DNA from: Heterotrichella gracilis
Lineage: Eukaryota > Sar > Xanthophyceae > Tribonematales > Xanthonemataceae
DNA: 64,000 nt
Assembly: GCA_032358255.1 (NCBI GenBank)
Contig: JAULBX010009769.1
Span: forward strand, 45,288 to 109,287
Direction: 5' to 3'
In this document: positions 33,945-44,041 of the stretch, piece after piece
Layout: each line of letters opens with the position of its first letter
Position numbering within the stretch: the first letter of the stretch is position 1
Position numbers and translations under genes: made by a program
The notes under the pieces: model-generated
Databases searched by the model: none
What the model saw: the letters and a program-made list of their open reading frames with translations, nothing else
What the model was told of the DNA's origin: nothing

Positions 33945-35914
33945 ATGGACCAGTCACAAGTAGCAACTGCCAGCTACCCAGCAGTGGGAGCCCATCGGTG
34001 TGAGAGGTGCCCCATACACTCCCTGCCAGACCACCTGCTGCAGCGCATCTTTGGAACTCTGTCAGACACACAGCCCAACCAGCTTGTAACCAGCTTTGTG
34101 GGTGTGAGCCAACCCAAAGCAAGGGAAGTTGGCAAGCAGAAAGTGCACCTGCAGCTGGTATGCAAGCGCTGGCGCCAGGCCCTGGCAGGCCCAAGTGCGG
34201 CATGGGAAGACATCTACTGCCCTCCCCTCACCAAGCAGGTGCTTGACTGGCTGTGCCCCAGGCTGGGAGCCACCAGGTCCATCACTGGTCTCAATGGAGA
34301 ACCCGAGCTCATGTTGCCTTTGCTCAACAGCCTCAACCCATCGTGTTTCACATCCCTTTATGACACCTGGTACGACTACGGTGGAGACAGTGCTGGGCAG
34401 CTTCTCGAGGCCACCTTCCGCCTGACCTCCCTGACAGCCTTAAAACTGTGCATGTGCTGCACCCCGGAGCAGGTGGCGCCCAGCATGCCTGCCTTGTCAG
34501 CCCTGGTAAACCTGGAGCAGCTGTTTATTGATGCCTGGAACCCTGCCGCTGAAAGCTATAACTGGTGGCCAGCGCTCCCATGCCTTTCCAACCTAGAGGT
34601 GGCAATGGTGATAGCAAACGGGGTAGACTTTGTGCCCATGCTGGCCCACCAGCCTGCTCTCACCAGCCTGGAAGTGGGGCAAATTGAGGAGCAGCTTATA
34701 GTTGGGCCAACCCTCCGCTCCTCCTTGCGCCAGCTCACCCGGCTCCAGAGTTTGACTGTGAGCGGCTACCGCCTCAACCTACCGCCCCGCTGCTTCCCCA
34801 CGTCGCTACAAAACCTCAAGGTCCATCAGGATGATGGAGGGAACCCTATGGCTGGCAATGCCATGGCGCTATTTCCAGATCTGGTCCATCTGACGTCACT
34901 GAACGTGTGTTGGCAAGGTATGGTAGGGGAGATTGTTGGTCAGGAGGGGAATGCTTTCTGTTTGCTAAGTCCTCTTTCCTCAACGCGCCTATTCAAGGGC
35001 ACTTGGTTTTGTGTGGTTGGTATTTACTCACATAAAAATTCATACATTCCTTTAAAGGGTGTAATATATCGGTTGTTTGTCATGCATTCTTTTTGAGGGT
35101 GTAATATTTTGGTTGTTTGTTCATTTATGTATTTTATTTTAGGTATGTATGACAGTTTACTTAGTCCTTGTGTGTCCACATGCCCCAGGTATCCAGGGCT
35201 TCAGCCAGGCCATGGCCGTCCTCACCAACCTCCAATCCATTGAGATCAACTTCTTGAACGAGGAGACGCTGGTGCTTCCCGTCATGCCCAGCCTCACAAT
35301 GCTGGTGCTGTGGCATGGGGGGGGCCTGCGGATGCACCTGCCATTCAACCCCAGCCTGCGCATCGTGCCTGTCAATGGGTGGGAGGATGTGGTGGGTGAT
35401 AAGGGAGTTGTCATCAAGGGGCGACACGGGGAGTACATGATGGCAATGGAGACGTATGGCGACGTTGTAGTGCAGGTATGCGCTCCCGTTCTAGTGCTGT
35501 ATTTCCCGTATTTACTGCACCACATATAAGCCCTCCGCAACCCCCACCTGCCCCTCCGACCACCACTGCGTGTCATGCCCCAAATGCACATTACAAAGAA
35601 TACACGTGGGGGATGATTCTGAACCTGCATGTGATGCTCTACTCCTGCATGTAAGCGGGCTTGCTCTGCACCTCTCCCGGGGCCTGGAAAGTGCCCTTTC
35701 CCAGAGTAGCCTATGGCAATTTACATTGCTGCAATGAACATCGATCTATACCTCTGTATCCTGTCCAAAACATAATCATATTTCTGTTGTGGTGCAGGCA
35801 TTTCAGCGCCAGTCCCGGGACGAGCTTTCAGATGCTGACCGGGTGCGTGAGGCAAGGGAGGAGCAGGAGTGGTGCTGGGCGTGGCTGCGTGCTGCGGCAG
35901 AGAGTAGCCACTAG
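33945..35914 (+). CDS. F-box/leucine-rich protein E
   Basis: Exons 33945-34917, 35189-35475 and 35798-35914 (TAG) are in phase and encode 458 residues. The N-terminal F-box is CPIHSLPDHLLQRIFGTL... LQLVCKRWRQAL, split by a ~25-residue insert. LRR-type units follow (LTSLTALKLCMC, LVNLEQLFIDAW, LTRLQSLTVSGY, LTNLQSIEINFL, MPSLTMLVLWHG). A short acidic/aromatic tail (REAREEQEWCWAWLRAAAE) forms the last exon. By family this is the substrate-selecting subunit of an SCF ubiquitin ligase; the target is unknown. This is the only gene of the cluster that reads intact throughout. The intron 34918-35188 is absent from gene F. Confidence 0.82.
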
Positions 35915-37116
35915 GCTAGGCAGTTGCGCATGCCATGCCCTGCCTTAGTAAGCATCAGCGCACAAGGCTTAGCGCTACCAATTGAGCCTGAAGGCGTACC
36001 ATCTGTAGGCATCATGTGTATAGGCCTAATGCTGATGCGGAACGGTCATGCCATGCTGAGCGAGCGTGGGTCCAGGGCGGTACCTCGGTAACACTACCAC
36101 TCGATGGCGTAGCATCAAGCTCCAGAGACATATGTGTTGATGCGTGTAAATTGTTAGTACATTAGCCACTGGCTGCGTGGGCAGCAGAGAGTAGCTACTA
36201 AGCCAGGCTGCTGTGCATGCTAAGGCACCACCCACAAGGCCAGGTTAGCGCTACCACACAGTGTGGGTTTGGCATTTATGCGCTGTTGCTACATGTCTCG
36301 CTTGGGTCAGGCAGCTTTGGGCCATATGCGTGGCATGTGTTTACAGGTGATTTGGTTGCCGTGTGCAGTATCTGACACTTGATATCCATATGTCATACAC
36401 TACTAAATGTCGAAAGGACACTCGCTTCATGCCAGGATGGCATGATATCAGCTATGGTTTCAGAGTACTGAATTTCGAAATATCTGAAGCGGGGGGCATG
36501 CGCATGTTGCAAGCTTAGAACAGTCACTGTAATTTGTGCATCATGGGCAAGTTGCAAACTTTGGGAAGTTGTCAGTTTTTTTCGGACCTCAAAAAATTGC
36601 TTTGCATTATTCTGTAGAATAAGAAGCAATACTAGAGATTTCTCTACTAGATAGGCCTAGTGGTGCACAAACCCTGTCAGTTTGTTTTTCTGCAGGGCAC
36701 GAGTCTAGGCAAGCTTGTTCAGTGTCTGAAAGTGCCGCTACATTTGAAAGTGTCACTACTTGCAAAGGTTTTTGGGTGGTGATCATGATGTACACTCTTG
36801 TGGTGTTGCATGCATGTATCAATCGAAGTCTGCAATCAGAAGTTCCTCTAGTGTTCAAATTTAAAGCAGACATTAACACAGGTGCCCCTGTCTCTTCTTG
36901 GGAAGTAAGTGAGGTGGGTTGACACTGGCATGCAGACCCACATGCATGCATGCATCACCCCACTAAACTCGGCAGTGTTCACGACGGTGTTTGCGACGGT
37001 GCGAAGGAGCTAATCTGTATCTATCTCACAATATTGGTGTTTGAAGGGCACACTGACCCTCTCACTACCCTGCAGGTGTCACCCACTAACTGAACATGGA
37101 CCTGTCATCAGGAGCC
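35915..37116. other. Spacer between F-box genes E and F
   Basis: The 3' flank of E (35915-36130) resembles those of F (38788-39000) and of the fragment G (43275-43450). The right end matches the E upstream region. No gene is seen. Confidence 0.55.
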
Positions 37117-38787
37117 ATGGACAACTACCCAGCAGTGGGAGCCCATCGGTTTGAGAGGTGCCCAATACACTCCCTCCCAGACCACCTGCTGCAGTGCATC
37201 TTTGGGGCAGAGCGGGGGGAAGCGACCGAATGGTATATAAAGCATGTGGTCAAGGACAAAGTGAGGCTGCAGCTGGTGTGCAAGCGCTGGCGCCAGGCCC
37301 TGGCAGGCCCAAGTGAGGCGTGGGCAGACATCAACTGCCCCACCCTCACCAAGCCGGTCCTCAACTGGCTGTGCCCCAGGCTGGGAGCCACCAGGTCCAT
37401 CACTGGTCTGACCGGCAAGCAGAAAAACCTGCTCCTGCTGCTCAACAGCCTCCACCCAGCGTGTGTCACCTCCCTTTGCAGCCATGGCCTCGACAGCTGG
37501 TGTGAGTACCATGGGAGGCGGGCTGGTGAGCTGCTGGAGGCCACCTTTCGCCTCACTTCCCTGACAGCCTTGGAGCTGCGCATGTGCTGCACTTCGAAGC
37601 GGTATGTAGTCAACCCTGACCCTGAACCCTATAACTCAAACCCTAAGCCCTAAACACTATATCATGAACCTTAAACCCTGAACCTACATTGAGCCCCTGC
37701 ATGTGCTGCTCTTTGAAGCAGGTGGCGCCTGTCATGCCTGCTATATCGGCGCTTGTCAACCTGCAGCAGCTGTCTATGAACGCCTTGAGCCCTGGCGATG
37801 GCAGAAGGAACTGGTGGCCACAGCTTCCCCGCCTTCCCAAGCTAACAACAGCAGTGGTGATCGCCAATGGGAGGGACTTTGTGCCCATGCTGGCCCACCA
37901 GCCTGCACTCACCAGCCTGGAAGTAAAGCACATAGAGGAGCAGCTTGTAGATGGCCCCACCCTCCGCACCTCCTTGCGCCAGCTCACCCAGCTTCAGAGC
38001 TTCTGTGTGACTGGCCACGAGCTGAACCTACCGCCCCGCTGCTTCCCCACATCGCTGCAAAGGCTCAGGATCTTCCACGACGGCGATGGTGGCGCCGATA
38101 ACCTGGTGGATGCCAAAGCGCTCCTTCCAGAGCTCGTCCATTTGACATCCTTTGACCTGTGTTGGGAAGGCATGTATGGCTTGACCTCGGCCCTAGCCAC
38201 CCTCACCAACCTCCAGTACTTGCAAGTCGACATGCTGTCAGACGTTCTTGAGCTCCCCGTCATGCCCAGCCTCACGATGCTGGAGGTTTGGTATGTGCAA
38301 GGCTTGCAGCTGACTGCGCCAGTCAACCCCAGCCTGCGCATCATACCGGGGGGCGGGAGCGACAGCTGGTATGAGATGACAGATCACGAGGGGATTCGGG
38401 TTCAGGGGCGACATGGGGAGTACAACATGACGGTGGAGGAAGATGGCCACATTGAGTTGCAGGTACGGAGTCAACTCTAAGCCTAAAACAGCCTGTGCTG
38501 CCCCTGCATGTGAGGCGGATTTTGCTCTGCATATTGGAGACTCCCGGGGACCCTGCCCTGTCCCAAAACAGCCCATGCAACTTGCATTGCTGCGCAGGCT
38601 ACCATTAAAAAACGCTGCGATATCTTTAGTACAGTAGCAGTTGTGCAGCACTTGAATTTGTGCTGGTGTTGTGCAGGCTACGCAGCGCCAGTCCTTGGAT
38701 GAGCTACCTGGCGAGGTGCAGGAGGCGAGGGAGGAGCAGGAGCAGTGCTGGGCGTGGATGCGTGCTCTTGCGAAAACCTGCTTTTAG
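37117..38787 (+). CDS. F-box/leucine-rich protein F
   Basis: Paralogue of E, with segments 37117-37607, 37719-38462 and 38677-38787 (TAG). The F-box reads CPIHSLPDHLLQCIF... LQLVCKRWRQAL. LRR units include LTSLTALELRMC, LVNLQQLSMNAL and LTNLQYLQVDML. The start ATG at 37117 is the one conserved with E; another in-frame ATG lies at 37096. A short intron-like insert (about 37608-37718) interrupts the frame where E is continuous. It is flanked by a duplicated exon edge. Joining its apparent GTATGT donor to the AG acceptor leaves the frame one base short, so F is either damaged here or spliced in a way I cannot resolve. Confidence 0.7.
37583..37725 (+). repeat. Intron-like insert flanked by a duplicated exon edge
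   Basis: Upstream edge: GCATGTGCTGCACTTCGAAG then CGGTATGT. Downstream edge: GCATGTGCTGCTCTTTGAAG then CAGGTGGCG. The insert between them is made of AACCCT-type telomere-like words. Gene E has one uninterrupted copy of this edge. Confidence 0.8.
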
Positions 38788-39248
38788 CATCGCAAATGTT
38801 GAAGGGCTGCGCTTTGGGGGTCCAGGATCCATGTGACCAATCAAGTCTGTATGCGATACCATCCAATGCAGTGTAGGCACCAAGACATGCGTAGGCGCTG
38901 ATTTGGATCAGCCATGCCATGCTGAGCAAGCATGGCTCCAGTGTGCACACTATCTGAGACTGCCACTGGATGGCGTAGCAATGATGGACATATCAGTTAT
39001 GATTACCACCAGTCCATCTAAACTAGGTTCACAGGGCGGTTGCTGGTTTATCTCAGAAAGCGACATGCGAGAAAAGTCATTCTGTAATTTTGTTTGCTTT
39101 CAAGAGTTTGTTGGCCGCGGCTAAATGAGACTCTAAACCCTAGCGTCCGCGCCAAAATGCTCCCCCACGTGGTTCTGCTCATGAATAAGAAACAATGACG
39201 CGGTACTAGTTATTACTCTTTCACTTCAGTAACGCTGCGATGTGCTGT
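38788..39248. other. Spacer after F-box gene F
   Basis: This is the 3' flank shared with other cluster members up to about 39000, then unique sequence with one CTCTAAACCCTAG word. No gene is seen. Confidence 0.5.
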
Positions 39249-39611
39249 CTAGGCGCTCGCCTTCCCCCCGCCATCTGTGCATATTGCGCCAGGGGTTGCG
39301 CCCTCCGCGCACACTTTGCACACCTTGTCCGCCACGCCTGTTTTCCTGCACTTGGTGCACTGCCACTTCTGCTCGCCCACAGCAGGGAAGGTGCGGCAGC
39401 GGGCGGGTGAGGCATTTAGCAAGCCATGGTGGGGTGAGAGGTGAGGGGTCATGTCAAGTTGATGCAGTAAAGGCGGTGATGGGAAACACCAAATTATAGG
39501 TGGCGAGAGTACTTGCCCTGTGGCGGTGATTTGTTGGTGTTGGTTTGGACAGGGACAAAACCCCAGCAGGGTTTTGCACCGGGTGATGCATGCATATAAG
39601 GTTATGCGCAT
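39249..39611 (-). CDS. Possible small zinc-ribbon protein or terminal exon
   Basis: A 120-codon minus ORF ends in WQCTKCRKTGVADKVCKVC, two CxxC pairs that could bind one zinc ion. The part upstream of GEQKW looks intron-like, and a possible acceptor (GCGAGCAG) precedes the codons KWQC. It may be only the last exon of a longer gene, or a relic. The family is not recognised. Confidence 0.3.
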   Translation of the reverse strand: MRITLYACITRCKTLLGFCPCPNQHQQITATGQVLSPPIIWCFPSPPLLHQLDMTPHLSPHHGLLNASPARCRTFPAVGEQKWQCTKCRKTGVADKVCKVCAEGATPGAICTDGGGKASA

Positions 39612-40466
39612 AACAATCCTTTACTAGTATCTGCTAGTATTGCGATTTATGTAATACACCGCTGCCAATAGGGGTGGTGACCCAAGCGAGTGCGGAGTTG
39701 CAGCCATCTGGAATAGTAGAATAAAATAATAGGCAGGTAATATTGCCACAAAACCAATTGCTTTCACACATTAATCATATGTCGCTGTGCTGGAAACCGT
39801 AAGGCAAACTGTGCACGGCTGCATCTGTAAACAAGCCAAGCGCTGCTCGTGATCCAAGCTCGTGCACAGCTGGTGGGTTGAGGTGGGTTGAGGTGGGTCA
39901 GTCGCACGCATATGCAAATGCATGCATGCATCTGCTTACCTAGGCCGGGCAGGCATTTACGTATTATCTTCGTTCAAGATATCCTGGTGGCCATGATTAC
40001 AAACCCTATATCTGTTTAAAGGCGAGGTTCATGCACTCCGAACGCTCGACAACACTACAGGTTGGTGACACACGCACAGCAGCGTCACTCCTCCTCGCAG
40101 CCTATTTGCCTTGTGTCCTGTTCAAACGGCTGGTCCTACAGGGCTGCTTTCGTGGGTACCTGCTTCTGTGCTGTGTGCCTACTGTGTTTTCTTGGACCGC
40201 AGGCTGCTTACACTCACGCGCATGACACTGCGGTGCCTAGTCTCTATGTGGCCTGCTGCTGCTGCCGCTGCTGGGAGCTTGTCCTTGCCCCTGCTCCTGT
40301 GTCGTGTGCCTGCTCCCTTGTACCCTCCATCCCCTCCTTTTCCAGTGTGCTGACCCCGTTTTTCCCAACGTGCAGGTTGCCCATCATCATCCTTTGGCTC
40401 CCCACTGCACAGCTAGCTCAGTATGGCAAGTGCCAGCTGGCAGCACATGCATCCCACCGTGCTGGA
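39612..40466. other. Spacer upstream of paralogue B
   Basis: A GCATGCATGCAT run lies near 39920, with GAGGTGGGTTGAGGTGGG in tandem, like the upstream regions of F-box genes E and F. A 213-codon plus ORF from 40062 runs into the first exon of the next gene. Its upstream part is Cys/Leu rich without known motifs and is taken as 5' flank. Confidence 0.45.
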
Positions 40467-41931
40467 ATGCAGACCAAGGCGTGTGCTGCCTCAGCACGAA
40501 CCCCCCCGCGCATGGGCCAACGCCCTAGTCCTGGCAACAAGCCCGGGCCGAGGGCCGAGCAGCCAAAGCCACCGCCAGCCACCCTGGGCGCACAGGCAAG
40601 TGGTGTTCAGCTAACAGCAGTAAAGTCACCCAAGAACGCTGCCATGCTATTCAGAGATAACCCCATGGCCACAGCTGCTGCACAGATACCTCCCGAGTCG
40701 TGAATCGTGTCTGAAACCAGTGTAACATTCAGCAAAGGGCGTGTTGGATTGGGAATTATCGTAACATATGTACCGATATGTTACACCCACCAGGGTAAGA
40801 ACTGTGGGCCTTCATTGGTCCTGCCAAAGTGATTCAGGGTTAAGGGTTTAGGGTGTATTGTTGTTGGTTGACTGTTTGCTGTATGCTGTGCGCAGGTGAC
40901 CGCCCTCGTGGGGAAGCTACGCCCCGGTGCCTACGACCCTTCTGCGATTGCAACGCGTTTTGGGCAGGCGGCGCCAATCCTTGTTGGGTTGCTTGCATAC
41001 ACCCTTCCTGAACCACTGATCCCTGGCATGGCTAGCTGGCCCGCATGGCAGCAGGTAATCTCTGCTCCGCCAGCAATCACCCGACCCACCCCGCAGTGTG
41101 GGCTCCCCGCCTAAGACAACCTCTTGTTTGTGCAGATTGCGATTTCTGTTGGGTCTTCAATTGCCGTGGCTGACCTGGTTTTCTCCACATATGTCTACCT
41201 CGTGGCCAGGGCAAGGGTTGCGGAGGCAGAGTTGGAGCTAGGCAACCGGAGGATTCCTGTAAGTCCTGTGTATCCATTATTTTGCTCCTGTGTCTCCACA
41301 GGGTGGGGTTGGTGGAGGGTTTCTGTAAATCCTGAGGATTCTGTGTTTTACTCCTGTGGAGTTTCCTCCTGTGGAATCTCTGTTTTTTTGTCTTTTTGTC
41401 CTGGATGCAGGCCTGCTGTCTATCCTTGACATAGACCATTGCCACTTTCATGCACCTGGATGGCACCTTCTGTGTCCTGTCTGACATTTATTATTACCAT
41501 TTATTTTATGTTGTCAAAGTCTAGCAACGCCATGGCTGCGGGCGTGCTTGTGCTGATCTCAAAATTTGACAATTACATAACATACATGCGCAGCATTGAA
41601 TTTGAACAATACATCCCTTTTGCAGGTGGACATCAGGCTTGTAGGCAACCGGGTGCAGCGCTTTGCCACAACTGCCGGCGAGCTGGAGGCGGCCGCGGGA
41701 GGCGACATCACCGCGTTGGCCAAGTATGTGGAGGAGCGCGCTCGCCTGGCGTGCGCGGGCGACGTGCTTGCGGGGCGCCGGGTGGCATCCATCCGCCTGG
41801 TGTACCCGTTTGGGGACGAGCTGGACATCCACAAGTGGCCGCCGGTGGCTGACATGGCGGCCAACCTTGCGCTGATCACTGCTGTGCGCCTCAACATGGC
41901 AGAGGTGGAGGGGGAAGCTTCCACCCCTTGA
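40467..41931 (+). CDS. Predicted organelle-targeted two-span membrane protein, paralogue B
   Basis: Exons 40467-40595, 40896-41054, 41136-41258 and 41626-41931 (TGA) encode 238 residues with phase 0 at every junction. The first intron has a GC donor (CAG|GCAAGT). Residues 1-43 resemble a transit peptide rich in Pro, Ala and Arg. Spans lie at APILVGLLAYTLPEPLIPG and at IAISVGSSIAVADLVFSTYVY, followed by an Ala/Glu/Arg helix. The last exon is a soluble domain (VDIRLVGNRVQRFATTAGELE...). Exons 1 and 3 have exactly the lengths of those in paralogue A at 12.2-13.3 kb (43 and 41 codons), which supports both models. The two copies lie on opposite strands ~27 kb apart. Function is unknown. Confidence 0.75.
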
Positions 41932-42001
41932 AGGCATGCCGCGGGTTTCCTGACTTCGATTACTTTCAGGCCCAGTATGCATGGTACATTTTAGGGCTTT
42001 A

Positions 42002-42142
42002 TGGCTATTTTGATGTGCCAGGTTAAGCCTGTTGTAGTCACCATGAGTACTTCGGCCTCGCCCAGGGTTGTGGGGTCATGGGGGAGGCCCCAGTATTCAT
42101 GTTGACTACCACAGGCTTAACCTGGGCACATCAAAAATGCCA
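42002..42142. repeat. Imperfect inverted repeat, arms of about 60 bp
   Basis: The left arm 42002-42064 (TTTTGATGTGCCAGGTTAAG...) is the near reverse complement of 42078-42142, with a short loop. It lies 70 bp after the stop of paralogue B, so it may be in its 3' UTR. Confidence 0.8.
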
Positions 42143-42284
42143 CAACCCTGGCTGTGCTTGGACAGACACGCTGCTTGATGCAGTGCACTGCATGCTCAGT
42201 GCATGCAAAGCTCTGAGCACTTGCAGCGGCCCCAGCAGCTGCATGCATGTGCAGTCAGAATGTGTGTTCCAGCGTGCCCGTCTC

Positions 42285-42403
42285 TATCCTGCTGCCAAGT
42301 GGTGAGCTGTTGGCAGCCGGCTGCACAGTTGAAATCGTTCGCGTCATGAACCATTTGACTGTGCAGGCGAGTCGCCACCAGCTCCCCACTTGGCAGCAGG
42401 ATA
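42285..42403. repeat. Imperfect inverted repeat, arms of about 52 bp
   Basis: TATCCTGCTGCCAAGTGG at 42285 returns in reverse complement at 42386-42403. Inner segments (GCTGCACAGTTGAAAT / ATTTGACTGTGCAG) also pair. The loop is ~15 nt. It could be a fold-back element or a small-RNA precursor hairpin. Confidence 0.8.
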
Positions 42404-42694
42404 AAAAAGGGTTTAAGGGTTAAGGGTTTAAGCTTAGGAGCTGTCCAATGCGATGCGGCACATACACCCAGTAAGCGCCCAGTGGAGGGCCGTTGGACCC
42501 GTGTGCATATTTTGGGGGTTGGTTTACAGTAGGGTTTCTGTAGGGGTTTCAGTAGCATTTTCCGTGTTCTGTGCATAATTTGGGGGATGCTTTATTGTAG
42601 GGTTTTCAAGCATGTGATACTCACATGTGCAAGCTACCCATAATTTATGTGCAAGCTAGTCCTATCAGCTGTGGCATGCCGCGGCCAATTCCAA

Positions 42695-43275
42695 TTTACT
42701 TGGAGTCGACATGCTGCCAGTCGTGCTTGAGCTTCCCGTCATGCCCAGCCTCACGATGCTGGAGGTTTGGTATGTGCATGGCTTGCAGCTGACTGCGCCA
42801 ATCAACCCCAGCTGGCGCATCATGCCATGTGGCGGGTGGTCGGAGGCGACGGGTCGCGAGGGGATCCGGGTCCAGGGGCGACATGGGGAGTACGATATGA
42901 CCGTGGAGGGGACCGTTAAGCTGCAGGTACGAAGTTAACCCTAAAACTATAATAACATATAATTTATATGTTATTAACCCTAAACCCTAAATCAGCCTGA
43001 TCTGGCCCTGCGCGTGGGTGCAGATGTTGCTTTGCACATCTGAGGCTCCCGGGGGCCTGAAACAGCCCTGTCCCAGAATGGTCACCCATGATGCATTGCT
43101 GCACAGGATACCATCCCAGAGCTCTGCAGGAATGCTGTTTTGTTTTGGTGCAGGCATCGCAGCGCCGGTCCCTGGATGAGCTTTCATATGCTGGCTGGGT
43201 GCAGGAGGCGAGGAGGAGCAGGAGCAGTCTTGGGCGTGGATGCACGCTCTTGCAAGTTGCTGCTTTTAAAAAGCA
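42695..43275 (+). pseudogene. 3' fragment of an F-box/leucine-rich gene (copy G)
   Basis: 42695-42926 matches the end of gene F segment 2 (VLELPVMPSLTMLEVWYV...; EGIRVQGRHGEY). 43154-43275 matches its last exon, with the same intron between. One base is lost in the last exon (GAGGCGAGGAGGAG), changing the frame. The F-box and most LRRs are absent. It is a truncated, dead copy that also carries the family's 3' flank. Confidence 0.85.
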
Positions 43276-44041
43276 GCTTTAACACCACGCACAAGCGTTA
43301 CCGATTGGGCCTGTAGGCGATCATCCGATGCAGTGTAGGCATCGTGTGCACATGTGTAGGTCCTGTCATCAGTGATTTGGAACTGCAATGCTGGAGCGAG
43401 CATGGTTCAGTGCGGTGGCTGAACCCCCACTTGCGTAGCATCATCGTAAATTGTAAATTCATTGTCTTGAGAGACATATCAGTTGTAATTACCACGTGCC
43501 ATGGGCGGAATAATTGAAATGCGTAGATCTACCAGACTGGTCCACCAGTCACCATGGTCTCTCCACCCCCACCCATCGATGATCATAGCGGGGATAGCCC
43601 TACCCTAGCTATACCCTGCTGCAATCCTCCAAACCTCCCTACACCAGTCGGCGAGTGCTTTTTCCACTTCTTATTATACCCAAGCAGGTATACTCTCCCA
43701 AACTGTAGCCAACGAAAAAAATCCGATTCAAAATATTCATATGCAGCTTTGCTTGTAAATATTTGAACAACAAAGTATTGTAACGAATGTACTGACTGCT
43801 GCAGTCAGTAAAATTCTCTGGACTGCATAAGATGTTATAAACAGTATTGCACCTGGCAAGACATCTCCCGCATTCACTGACCCTGATTAGGGTGCACAGT
43901 CACCTCCTCAGCACACTCTGAGGAGCTCCTACTCCACATGCCGTACCCCCACTACCCCCTCTTAAAGACTACTGCTCCGCCCCTCGCAACTACAGGTAGA
44001 CTACTGCTCCGCCCCTCGCAATTATATAATGGTGCACACCT
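43276..44041. other. Spacer
   Basis: The left part is the family 3' flank of fragment G. A directly repeated ~30-bp segment (GACTACTGCTCCGCCCCTCG, twice) lies at 43966-44022, next to the end of the following minus gene. No gene is seen. Confidence 0.5.

Larger units (their letters stand above)
41932..42689. other. 3' flank of paralogue B with two long hairpins
   Basis: No gene is seen. Two independent inverted repeats (42002-42142 and 42285-42403) lie close together, then TTAAGGGTTTAAGG and TAGGGTTT words. Confidence 0.6.
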
